The notes under the pieces were generated by a model. The model was not told the origin of the DNA and searched no databases. It saw nothing but the letters and a program-made list of their open reading frames with translations. This document shows, piece after piece, positions 17,178-23,856 of a stretch of DNA of 23,856 nucleotides (positions within the stretch are counted from its first letter, which is position 1; each line of letters opens with the position of its first letter). A program made the translations under genes and the position numbers. Source of the DNA: Bacteroidetes bacterium UBA4408. Lineage in GTDB: Bacteria > Bacteroidota > Bacteroidia > UBA4408. The stretch spans positions 1-23,856 of the forward strand of contig DGQS01000070.1 of the NCBI GenBank assembly GCA_002389785.1, read 5' to 3'.

Positions 17178-17490
17178 GATCGTTAATTACCAAACTTTGT
17201 TGCTCGAAAAGCAGCGATTAAGCTTACTGTGCGCCTCGCAAGAAAAAGAAATGGCTGCTAATTTTGGCCAATTTAAAAAAACACTTAACCCAAGCAGTTT
17301 AATGCGAGAAGCAATATTGGAAATAATTCCCAGAGAAATTCGTGAAAATAAAATCATTTCCTTTTTCCTTTCCTTTCTAAAAAGTGATGCTGCCGAAAGG
17401 GATGCAAACAAGGATATTTTTTCCTTTGCAAAAACTACTGTTTTAACTGCCGCTTTAAAATATCTGGACAAATTTTTATCAAAAGATTAG
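17161..17490 (+). CDS. Small protein of unknown function in the YtxH/holin-like unit
   Basis: 109 residues, starting inside the end of the previous gene (ATG at 17161, 17-base overlap), which supports translational coupling. The protein is basic and probably helical. It has no signal peptide and no clear membrane span, and its last 25 residues (T-V-L-T-A-A-L-K-Y-L-D-K-F-L) form an amphipathic helix. I do not recognise a family. Small basic proteins at this place are often found in Bacteroidota YtxH/holin clusters, which is from general knowledge, not from a search. Confidence 0.65.
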   Translation: MSTKTKIVNYQTLLLEKQRLSLLCASQEKEMAANFGQFKKTLNPSSLMREAILEIIPREIRENKIISFFLSFLKSDAAERDANKDIFSFAKTTVLTAALKYLDKFLSKD

Positions 17491-17924
17491 CGATTGTTTC
17501 GTTTTAATTGAAGCCAACTGGGTACCAATTTCTATTATCTCAAAAAAGAAAAATAATAAGTATTTACTCTAACTTGTTTACTTTTATAAATCTTATATAA
17601 GGTAGTTAATTCAATTTAAATACAAGTGTACATATTGCGATATTGAAGTTAATTTCATAAATCTTCAAACTTAATTTCTCTGCTTTTATTTACAATTTTT
17701 AGCTAGATTTTTCGGTATTAAACAATTGCATATTTCCAAATTTTTCAAGAAGAAAAGTTTTCTAGTTGTCACTCTCTTACTTGTTAAGAAAGTGGATATT
17801 GCATGGTAGTGTTCTTGAAAGTTAGGATAGTACTATATTGGGAATAGAGAAGATTAAAGTAGTAATTCGCTTTCTCTGTCTGTAAAAAAATTTGATTGAT
17901 AGTTCTAAGCAATTATTTTATTCA
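17491..17924. other. 434-base gap without a recognisable gene
   Basis: Very AT-rich, with stops in all frames at short spacing. An imperfect inverted repeat occurs near 17770-17792 (ACTCTCTTAC with TTAAGAAAGT, two mismatches) but has no T-run. No tRNA-like cloverleaf, terminator, CRISPR-like repeats or insertion-sequence ends were seen. It separates the rightward membrane trio from the leftward toxin-antitoxin pair, so it may hold the ends of both transcripts. Confidence 0.55.
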
Positions 17925-18302
17925 TTATAGCTTTATACAATGAACAGAAATCCATGCTTTGATATCCTCGAAATTTCTTTGTCCTTCAGCCACAGCAATC
18001 ACAAGTGCATATTTTTCTTCTTGTTTCGCAGAAATATCAAAACCATGATTCATTAAAATAAGCCTCATTAATACATATCCAATTCGTTTATTACCGTCAA
18101 TAAATGGATGGTTAATTAATGTGCTTTCTAGAACAGCAGCTGCCTTGTCTATAGCAGTTGGATATAAATCTTTTCCATCAAAAGTTGCTTTGGGTCTATT
18201 TATAATTGCATCTAAAGCTTTACTGTCGCGCACTCCTTGAGTTCCTCCAAATTTTTCAATTAGTAACTCGTGAATTGTTAAAACCTCATTGAGATTAATC
18301 AT
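17925..18302 (-). CDS. Doc/Fic-family toxin (death-on-curing type)
   Basis: 125 residues, the size of P1 Doc. The Fic core is His65-Pro-Phe-Ile-Asp69-Gly-Asn71-Lys72-Arg73-Ile-Gly. Having Lys where AMP-transferring Fic enzymes have Gly (G-N-G-R) is the Doc signature, linked to phosphorylation of elongation factor Tu instead of AMPylation. The N-terminal G-G-x-x-G-V-R-D-S-K-A-L-D-A-I pattern is typical for death-on-curing proteins. Its ATG overlaps the stop of the upstream antitoxin-like gene by four bases, the usual toxin-antitoxin order with antitoxin first. Gly70 in place of the Ala common in Doc makes the site intermediate between Doc and Fic. Activity is inferred from the motif. Confidence 0.88.
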   Translation of the reverse strand: MINLNEVLTIHELLIEKFGGTQGVRDSKALDAIINRPKATFDGKDLYPTAIDKAAAVLESTLINHPFIDGNKRIGYVLMRLILMNHGFDISAKQEEKYALVIAVAEGQRNFEDIKAWISVHCIKL

Positions 18303-18487
18303 TCAGCTAGCTTTTGAAGTAATTCCTTGTCTTCAAGTAATATTTGTCTCAAGTTATTAGTCAGCTGAACGCTGTCGGAATTTGTATGTATAATACTTTT
18401 AAGATAATCCAAAACAGATTGCAAGACATTTTCCGGAACGTTATCCAATACTTTATGAATTTCTGTTTTAATTTCGGATGTGCTCAT
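18299..18487 (-). CDS. Antitoxin-like small protein partner of the Doc toxin
   Basis: 62 residues, acidic and probably all-helical. The N-terminal half (E-I-H-K-V-L-D-N-V-P-E-N-V-L-Q-S-V-L-D-Y-L-K) looks like a small helical module seen in several antitoxin families annotated DUF2281-like. The C-terminal half could be a disordered toxin-binding tail. No Phd-type DNA-binding domain is recognisable, so autoregulation is uncertain. The pairing with the toxin is supported by the ATGA overlap and order. A TAnnTTTG-like element lies just upstream. Confidence 0.72.
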   Translation of the reverse strand: MSTSEIKTEIHKVLDNVPENVLQSVLDYLKSIIHTNSDSVQLTNNLRQILLEDKELLQKLAE

Positions 18488-18506
18488 TGTTATTTACTTT
18501 GGTCTT

Positions 18507-18514
18507 CAAATTTA
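18507..18514 (-). promoter_or_regulatory. Candidate -7 element for the toxin-antitoxin pair
   Basis: On the minus strand it reads TAAATTTG, matching TAnnTTTG, about 20 bases upstream of the antitoxin ATG at 18487. The -33 element is not clear. Confidence 0.38.
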
Positions 18515-18651
18515 CAAAAAATCCAAATTGGAATCCTAAAAATAATCGATTCGATTTTGTTTTTAAATCCTGCTTTTACTAGCATTAAAAGGTTAAATAC
18601 TGAAAAAACTCTTTAACAGATATTCCTATTTTCTATTTCATTCAGATAATG

Positions 18652-18659
18652 TAAGTTTG
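18652..18659 (+). promoter_or_regulatory. Candidate -7 element for the T9SS cargo gene
   Basis: TAAGTTTG matches TAnnTTTG and ends 21 bases before the ATG at 18681. No -33 TTG is visible at the normal distance. It may also drive the TonB-dependent receptor gene that follows. Confidence 0.42.
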
Positions 18660-18680
18660 TATCTAACAAAATAGATAAAC

Positions 18681-19556
18681 ATGAAAAACTTTACTTTAAT
18701 CATTGCTTACATTTTATTTGGGATGTTTGCCCAAGCTCAGGTTTTACCTAATCCAGGTTTTGAAAACTGGACAGCAGTGGGGAGCTATCAAAGTCCTAAT
18801 AACTGGAACAATTTAAATCCGAACACTTCTCCCTTAGGAGTTTTAACATGCTTAAAAGCTACCGGTGCCGATGTGCACAGTGGTTCGTCAGCAATAAAAT
18901 TAGTTACTAAATCTGTTTTAGGACAAAATGCTAATGGTATTGCTACCACCGGAACTATCAGCATTGCACCTCCCGGAGTATCAGGCGGTGTATCTTATTC
19001 AGGGCGTCCGGATAGTATTGCCGGTTGGTACAAATATACCTCCGTAGGTGGTGATAATGGATTTGTGCAACTTTTGTTGTATGGAGTAACCGGAACTGAT
19101 ACGGTAGGTTTTATTCGCTTTCAAACTCCCGCTGCAACTGTTGGAACCTATACCCGCTTTTCAGCAGCAATCGTATATTATTCAACCAATGCAGTAGACA
19201 AAGCCCAATGGTTATTGTCATCAAGCGGTGGCTTTACTGCTGTAGTCAATAGCACATTATTTGTTGACGATTTAGAATTGATTACCAATAATACAAACGG
19301 TATTGCGCCAATTGAAGCAAACTTTTTGAACATTTCACCCAACCCGGTTAGTACTGAATTAAAGATTGAAAACTTCTCTGCCAAACTTCAATTTACTATA
19401 TACAGCAGTATTGGAGAAGCTATTAAAACCGAATCGCTGTTAAAAGGAAATTCAGTTTTAGACCTGAGCAGTTTAGCGAATGGTATCTATTATTTTTCAG
19501 CAGTAGATGCCGAGAAAAACAGCATACAAAAAGGAAAATTTATTCTTGCGCATTAA
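18681..19556 (+). CDS. Secreted protein with T9SS type A C-terminal sorting domain
   Basis: 291 residues. The signal peptide (1-19) ends A-Q-A-Q. The body (about 22-205) starts P-N-P-G-F-E-N-W, a pattern common to Bacteroidota secreted beta-sandwich proteins resembling carbohydrate-binding or PCMD-type modules. It contains G-W-Y-K-Y strands and ends with L-F-V-D-D-L-E-L. Residues about 217-291 are a T9SS type A sorting domain: N-I-S-P-N-P-V-S-T-E-L-K-I, then L-D-L-S-S-L-A-N-G-I-Y-Y-F and a final basic strand. The domain targets the protein through the outer membrane by the type IX secretion system. No catalytic residues are recognised. The TonB-dependent receptor begins 36 bases downstream on the same strand, so joint expression is likely. 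Confidence 0.87.
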   Translation: MKNFTLIIAYILFGMFAQAQVLPNPGFENWTAVGSYQSPNNWNNLNPNTSPLGVLTCLKATGADVHSGSSAIKLVTKSVLGQNANGIATTGTISIAPPGVSGGVSYSGRPDSIAGWYKYTSVGGDNGFVQLLLYGVTGTDTVGFIRFQTPAATVGTYTRFSAAIVYYSTNAVDKAQWLLSSSGGFTAVVNSTLFVDDLELITNNTNGIAPIEANFLNISPNPVSTELKIENFSAKLQFTIYSSIGEAIKTESLLKGNSVLDLSSLANGIYYFSAVDAEKNSIQKGKFILAH

Positions 19557-19592
19557 TTTATTTTCTTGAATCTGAAAAAATAAGCAGGATGT

Positions 19593-21992
19593 ATGCAACT
19601 ATCTAAACAGGTTCTGTTTACTGCCCTTTTAGTAATTTATAGTTTCTTTAATCCATTATTATTAACTGCTCAATCGAATAAAATTTTGAGCGGGACCGTG
19701 AGTGCTACTTCCGAAAAAGAGCCGCTTGTTGGAGCTGCTATTTATTCGCTTACCAATAAATCGAAAGCCGCAACTAGCGATGCAAACGGCCATTTTAGTT
19801 TACAACTATCCGCAGAAGATAAAGTGGTTATATGCACTTTTATCGGCATGCTGAATGATACCTTTTATATTTCAGAAACAAATGAAAATGACTTAATACA
19901 CAATTTTGTTCTTCGAAGTACCGAAAAACAATTACAAACAATTGTGGTATCGGCCGGTAAATTTGAACAGAAGCTGGAAGAAATTACGGTGAGCATGGAA
20001 GTGTTGAAACCCCGACTCATTGAAAATAAAAACACTACAAATATTAAAACTGCTTTGGAGCAAACTCCCGGTCTAAACATTTTAGATGGAGAGCCTCAAA
20101 TTCGTGGTGGTAGCGGTTTTAGTTTTGGTGTGGGTAGCAGAGTTGCCACTTTAATTGATGGAATTCCTATAATGGCAGGCGATGCAGGAAGAACCGAATG
20201 GAATTTTATTCCGGTTGAAAACATTGAACAGGTAGAAATTATTAAAGGCGCTTCCTCAGTTTGCTACGGTTCGGCTGCCCTTAGCGGTACCATCAATGTG
20301 CGCACGGCCTACGCAAAAGACAAACCACTTACCAAAGTGAATTTGTATTCAGGAATGTATAGTACTCCTGAAAATGATTCGGCTAAATGGTGGAGCGGTT
20401 TGAATAATTTTTCGGGACTAAATTTTTTACATGCACAAAAATTTGGAGCTGTTGATGTTGTCATTGGAGGAATGGGTTCCTACGACCATGGTTACATTGG
20501 ACCTCCAATTCCGCATCCCTTTTTACCTATTAAAACCGATACCATCAACAACAACGATGTGGCAGAACGCAACGGAAGATTGAATTTTAATTTACGTTAT
20601 CGCCCAGCTAAAATACCGGGATTGGCAGTAGGTATAAATGGAAATTTTATGATTAGTCATTCCAATTTTTCATTGGTATGGAACGACGATACCAATGGAA
20701 TATATCGTTCTTTTCCGGGAACCATGACCATTTCGGATCGAGAAATATTTTATGTTGATCCCTTTATTTCCTATTCTTCTAAAAAAGGATTCAAGCATGA
20801 TTTGCGTGGACGCTTTTTTTATACCAACAATCAAAACAGCAACAATCAATCAAACGAAAGCACAGTTACGTATTACGAATACCAGTTTCACAAGCAACTG
20901 GAGGCCCTGGCTAAATTAAATTTTACCGGAGGCATTGTCTTCAATAAAACCTATTCGCATGCTGCCTTATATGCGGCCGGAGGAAGTCCGAACAACGTGC
21001 TCGAAAATTATTCAGCCTTTACTCAACTCGATAAAAAATTGTGGAATGTACTGAACTTATCCATTGGATTCAGAGGAGAATATTTTAAAATAAATGCTAC
21101 TGAATCGGTTGTTCAACCCATCTTTCGATCAGGATTAAATTTAAAACTTTCGGAAGCCACCTTTCTGCGATACTCGTACGGAAAAGGATATAGATTTCCT
21201 ACCATTACCGAGAAATACATACTTACCAGTGCCGGTGGAATTACCATTTTCCCGAACGATTCGCTTTTACCGGAAACTTCGAGCAATACCGAAATTGGCT
21301 TAAAGCAAGGATTTAAAATAGGCGAATTTGCCGGCTTTTTTGATGCAGCTGCCTTTTGGCAAGAATACAGCAATACCATTGAATACATTTATGCCAAGTG
21401 GCGCCCTGATTCAGCAGGATTTAAATTTGTGAATACCGGCAATACGCGCGTGAGAGGTGTTGAAGTTTCGCTTGGCGCAGATGGAAAACTTACACGCAAC
21501 TGGAACTTGAGTATTTTGGCAGGATATACCTATACCTTGCCGCAAGCAAAAGATACCGGATATGTATTTGCAAAAGACAATCCCGGTGACGGATTCACAC
21601 AAAGCGAACTTAATTTTGCAAATACCAGTAGCGATACAACAGCCAGTATTTTAAAATACCGCTTTCAACACTTAGCAAAAGCAGATGTTGAACTTGCCTA
21701 CAAAATCATATCAATTGGAGGAAGTTGGCGCTATTACAGCTTTATGAAAAATATTGATAAAACTTTTAACGATTTGGATGAACCTTATTTGTTGCCAACC
21801 GGTATTAAACGCTACCGCAAAAAACACAATGGTCCTACTCAACTATTTGATGCACGCATTGCTTGTCAGGCTACCAAATATTTACGCATAGCCATTGTTG
21901 TGAACAACGTTTTTAATTTGGAATACAGTCTGCGCCCACTAAAAATAGAGGCTCCTCGCACAATAGCAATTCAACTAGGATTTAAACTGTAG
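19593..21992 (+). CDS. TonB-dependent outer-membrane receptor
   Basis: 799 residues. A signal peptide (about 1-26, ending L-T-A-Q-S) is followed by a carboxypeptidase-regulatory-like beta-sandwich (about 33-110) typical of Bacteroidota receptors. The plug domain (about 118-240) includes L-E-Q-T-P-G-L-N-I-L-D-G, Q-I-R-G-G-S-G-F-S-F, L-I-D-G-I-P and V-E-I-I-K-G-A-S-S-V-C-Y-G-S-A-A-L-S-G-T-I. The rest is a 22-strand barrel ending with alternating residues and a terminal Leu (Q-L-G-F-K-L). It imports a ligand using TonB energy; the substrate (siderophore, vitamin B12, peptide or glycan) cannot be told from the sequence. No SusD partner is adjacent, so a polysaccharide utilisation locus is not indicated. 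Its last 22 bases overlap the end of the convergent acyltransferase gene. Confidence 0.93.
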   Translation: MQLSKQVLFTALLVIYSFFNPLLLTAQSNKILSGTVSATSEKEPLVGAAIYSLTNKSKAATSDANGHFSLQLSAEDKVVICTFIGMLNDTFYISETNENDLIHNFVLRSTEKQLQTIVVSAGKFEQKLEEITVSMEVLKPRLIENKNTTNIKTALEQTPGLNILDGEPQIRGGSGFSFGVGSRVATLIDGIPIMAGDAGRTEWNFIPVENIEQVEIIKGASSVCYGSAALSGTINVRTAYAKDKPLTKVNLYSGMYSTPENDSAKWWSGLNNFSGLNFLHAQKFGAVDVVIGGMGSYDHGYIGPPIPHPFLPIKTDTINNNDVAERNGRLNFNLRYRPAKIPGLAVGINGNFMISHSNFSLVWNDDTNGIYRSFPGTMTISDREIFYVDPFISYSSKKGFKHDLRGRFFYTNNQNSNNQSNESTVTYYEYQFHKQLEALAKLNFTGGIVFNKTYSHAALYAAGGSPNNVLENYSAFTQLDKKLWNVLNLSIGFRGEYFKINATESVVQPIFRSGLNLKLSEATFLRYSYGKGYRFPTITEKYILTSAGGITIFPNDSLLPETSSNTEIGLKQGFKIGEFAGFFDAAAFWQEYSNTIEYIYAKWRPDSAGFKFVNTGNTRVRGVEVSLGADGKLTRNWNLSILAGYTYTLPQAKDTGYVFAKDNPGDGFTQSELNFANTSSDTTASILKYRFQHLAKADVELAYKIISIGGSWRYYSFMKNIDKTFNDLDEPYLLPTGIKRYRKKHNGPTQLFDARIACQATKYLRIAIVVNNVFNLEYSLRPLKIEAPRTIAIQLGFKL

Positions 21993-23080
21993 AATTTTGC
22001 TTTTAGTTTAATGATGTGCTTTTCGAGTAATTCGTAGCTCAAAAAACTAATTAGTAAAGTAAGTAAAAGTAGTATCAGCGGATTAAGAATACTCACCTGC
22101 CACAACGAAAATTTCCAAGCATACGTATCTGCTAGCTTCGTAAAAATACTGATCACAATGCCATGAAAACAATACAATCCAAAAGAAGCATTCCCAAAAT
22201 AATTGGTGAATTTCCACCTTCCTAATTTAAACAAGGATGCATCGCTAAAACATTGATCGAAAATTATAAAGGCGAAAAAAAGTGAAAATATCAAGCGTTC
22301 CAATATTTGCATTACAGGCTTATCATAGATGTCTTTATAAAAAATTACATTCAAAAAAAGTAAAAAATAAATGGATGCCACTTGTGCTTTCGGAATACTT
22401 TTGAGAAATTGGAAAATTGCATTTTTACTTCTGCCAACATGTGCACAAAGCGCACCTATTGCGAAATTCGCGAGGGTGCTTAAGGTATGAAAATAGAGTA
22501 CATTTTGCGATTCAATAACTTGCCATCTAAATAAAACCGAAATAGCAATCATAGCCAGTGAAACGGGAACCAGGTACTTTTTAAAAAATTTAAGCAGCAC
22601 AGCCCATAGCAGGTAAAATTGTTCCTCTACCGAAACCGACCACAGTATTACCAACAAAAACAAAAATGAATCGCCCTGTTTGATGATGTAAAAATTGCTT
22701 ACAAATAACAGGTAAACAACAATGGGAGGCAATTGGGAAAAGGTAAAAAAATAGCCTGCTGTATATGTGGCGGCAACGATTAAAAAATACAAAGGCCAAA
22801 TGCGCAACGAGCGACGAATGAAGTAGTTCTTAAAATTAAATTTTCCGGTATTACTATATTCCTCGAGTATTACCCAGGTGATTAAAAAACTGGATAACAC
22901 GAAAAAATAATCCAAGCCAAGTATACCTACCCGCATGTGATTCTCGATGAAACGGTACACTGCTGTATTGCTAATTTCGGGATCCTTAGTAAAAAAAACG
23001 TGGGTAAAAAACACAGGAAGAAATGCAAAAAAACGGCTTGCATCCAAATTGGGAAAATACGTTTTACCCGTATGTTGCAT
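21971..23080 (-). CDS. Acyltransferase family 3 (OafA/YrhL-like) membrane protein
   Basis: 369 residues with about ten hydrophobic spans. The N-terminal motif F-P-N-L-D-A-S-R-F-F-A-F, with His27 in F-F-T-H-V-F-F, provides the conserved R ... H residues of the acyltransferase-3 family. F-F-V-L-S-S-F-L-I-T-W (spanning about 59-69) and R-R-S-L-R-I-W-P-L-Y-F (about 89-99) are the other hallmarks. These proteins acetylate or acylate surface sugars such as O-antigen or exopolysaccharide. There is no C-terminal SGNH domain. The start ATG at 23080 lies 16 bases after the stop of the leftward ABC permease gene, so the two may be cotranscribed although unrelated in function. The 3' end overlaps the convergent receptor gene by 22 bases. 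Confidence 0.9.
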   Translation of the reverse strand: MQHTGKTYFPNLDASRFFAFLPVFFTHVFFTKDPEISNTAVYRFIENHMRVGILGLDYFFVLSSFLITWVILEEYSNTGKFNFKNYFIRRSLRIWPLYFLIVAATYTAGYFFTFSQLPPIVVYLLFVSNFYIIKQGDSFLFLLVILWSVSVEEQFYLLWAVLLKFFKKYLVPVSLAMIAISVLFRWQVIESQNVLYFHTLSTLANFAIGALCAHVGRSKNAIFQFLKSIPKAQVASIYFLLFLNVIFYKDIYDKPVMQILERLIFSLFFAFIIFDQCFSDASLFKLGRWKFTNYFGNASFGLYCFHGIVISIFTKLADTYAWKFSLWQVSILNPLILLLLTLLISFLSYELLEKHIIKLKAKFYSLNPS

Positions 23081-23096
23081 TTGAAAAGGGGGTAAT

Positions 23097-23856
23097 TTAG
23101 TTTAATCGTATTCGTGGATCGAGCAATCCATACAGCACATCCACAATCAAATTTATTAAAATAAATACAATCGAAAAAACCAATACAGCACCCATTACAA
23201 CCGGCAAATCATACTTTTCGAGTGCATCTACAATTTCTTTTCCAATACCTTTCCATCCAAAAATGTATTCAATAAAAACAGCGCCAGCCATTAATCCGGC
23301 AAACCAGCCCGAAATAGTAGTAATAACAGGACTCATGGCATTTTTTAAAACATGTTTGGTTATAATTTTATAAAAGGCTAATCCTTTCGCTTTAGCCGTG
23401 CGCACATAGTCTTGTGAAAGTACATCGAGCAAGGAGCTGCGTGTTAGCTGTGTAATAATTGCCAAAGGACGAATTCCTAAAGTTATAGCCGGTAAAATTA
23501 TATTCTTTAAATCGAGGTATTCGCCATTACCGTAATCGTCTTGAGTAAATAAACTACCTGTCATATTCAATCCGGTATAAGCCGAAAGCAGGTAACCAAA
23601 AATCCAAGCGATAATGATTCCAACAAAAAAGGAAGGTCCGGCCATTCCAAAAACTGTAATCACCAGAAAAAAATTATCAATCAAATTACCCTTATTCAAT
23701 GCGGCAATCACACCAATAGCAATTCCCAATAAGGAAGCTAGCAGCATTGAAACTACTGCCAGCAATGCGGTTTCGGGCAAGGCTTCGAAAATAATTTCAC
23801 TCACTTTTCGATTGGTTTGATAAGACCTGCGTAAATAGGGAGTTTTTAAAACCAGT
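23097..23856 (-). CDS. ABC transporter permease, OppB/DppB type (5' truncated by window edge)
   Basis: About 250 residues are visible, and the frame remains open to the right edge. An internal GTG at 23804 is probably not the start, because residues before it (L-K-T-P-Y-L-R-R-S-Y) belong to the loop preceding the permease core. Five hydrophobic spans are seen. The EAA loop Y-V-R-T-A-K-A-K-G-L-A-F-Y-K-I-I (about 138-153 counted from the GTG) docks the ATPase. The C-terminus L-Y-G-L-L-D-P-R-I-R is typical of binding-protein-dependent peptide/nickel permeases. It would form a dipeptide/oligopeptide channel with an OppC partner and ATPases, none of which is in the window. It reads leftward into the acyltransferase gene. 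Confidence 0.9.
   Translation of the reverse strand, partial: LVLKTPYLRRSYQTNRKVSEIIFEALPETALLAVVSMLLASLLGIAIGVIAALNKGNLIDNFFLVITVFGMAGPSFFVGIIIAWIFGYLLSAYTGLNMTGSLFTQDDYGNGEYLDLKNIILPAITLGIRPLAIITQLTRSSLLDVLSQDYVRTAKAKGLAFYKIITKHVLKNAMSPVITTISGWFAGLMAGAVFIEYIFGWKGIGKEIVDALEKYDLPVVMGAVLVFSIVFILINLIVDVLYGLLDPRIRLN

Noticed and set aside
16806..17490. Prophage remnant suggested by the holin-like gene
   Set aside because: No lysin, tail, integrase or attachment repeats nearby; this family is a common chromosomal gene in Bacteroidota.
17491..17924. Mobile element or integration site in the 434-base gap next to the toxin-antitoxin pair
   Set aside because: No terminal inverted repeats, target duplications, transposase remnants or tRNA gene could be seen.
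19593..21992. Polysaccharide utilisation locus (SusC/SusD) reading of the receptor
   Set aside because: No SusD-like lipoprotein or glycoside hydrolase is adjacent; the neighbour is a small T9SS cargo protein.

Overview
The window looks like a chromosomal segment from a free-living Bacteroidota (Bacteroidetes) bacterium. The signs are low GC content, a secreted protein with a C-terminal type IX secretion (T9SS type A) sorting domain, a SusC/FecA-like TonB-dependent receptor with an N-terminal carboxypeptidase-regulatory-like domain, a DUF5723-type outer-membrane protein, an ECF sigma / membrane protein / 'ECF sensor' trio, and start regions that carry TAnnTTTG-type -7 elements instead of strong Shine-Dalgarno sites. 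The genus cannot be resolved by reading alone. No rRNA, tRNA, CRISPR array, transposase or integrase was seen.

Layout. Positions 1-1523 hold the 3' end of an unidentified (perhaps vWA-type) protein and the C-terminal half of a split transketolase. Positions 1628-3167 hold an ECF sigma factor, a single-pass membrane protein and a periplasmic Spy/CpxP-like 'sensor'. A bidirectional terminator separates these from a leftward operon, hutH - TIMP/NTR-like membrane protein - ppa (3221-5908). A leftward DUF5723 outer-membrane protein follows (6216-7667). Divergent from it is an oxidative-stress unit, perR-katG (7884-10481), closed by a strong terminator. A secreted beta-lactamase-fold serine hydrolase with C-terminal TPRs follows (10651-12003).

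The centrepiece is a five-gene dlt-like cluster (12216-16537): dltC (carrier), dltD (SGNH transferase), dltX (47 codons, ending in an F-V-Y-Q-Q-F motif), dltB (MBOAT) and dltA (adenylating ligase). In Gram-positives this set esterifies D-alanine onto teichoic acids. A Gram-negative Bacteroidota has no lipoteichoic acid, so the acceptor is unknown. Two key positions also differ from the Gram-positive enzymes. The MBOAT catalytic His of the W-H-G motif is Asn (W-N-G), and the DltA Cys that selects D-alanine is Ile. The gene order C-D-X-B-A is also rearranged from X-A-B-C-D. This is the best candidate for an undescribed cell-surface acylation system.

Downstream are a small membrane-associated trio (YtxH-like, holin-like DUF1469, unknown), a 434-base gap, a leftward Doc-type toxin/antitoxin pair, a T9SS cargo protein followed closely by a TonB-dependent receptor, and, on the minus strand, an acyltransferase-3 membrane protein downstream of an OppB/DppB-type ABC permease that runs off the right edge.
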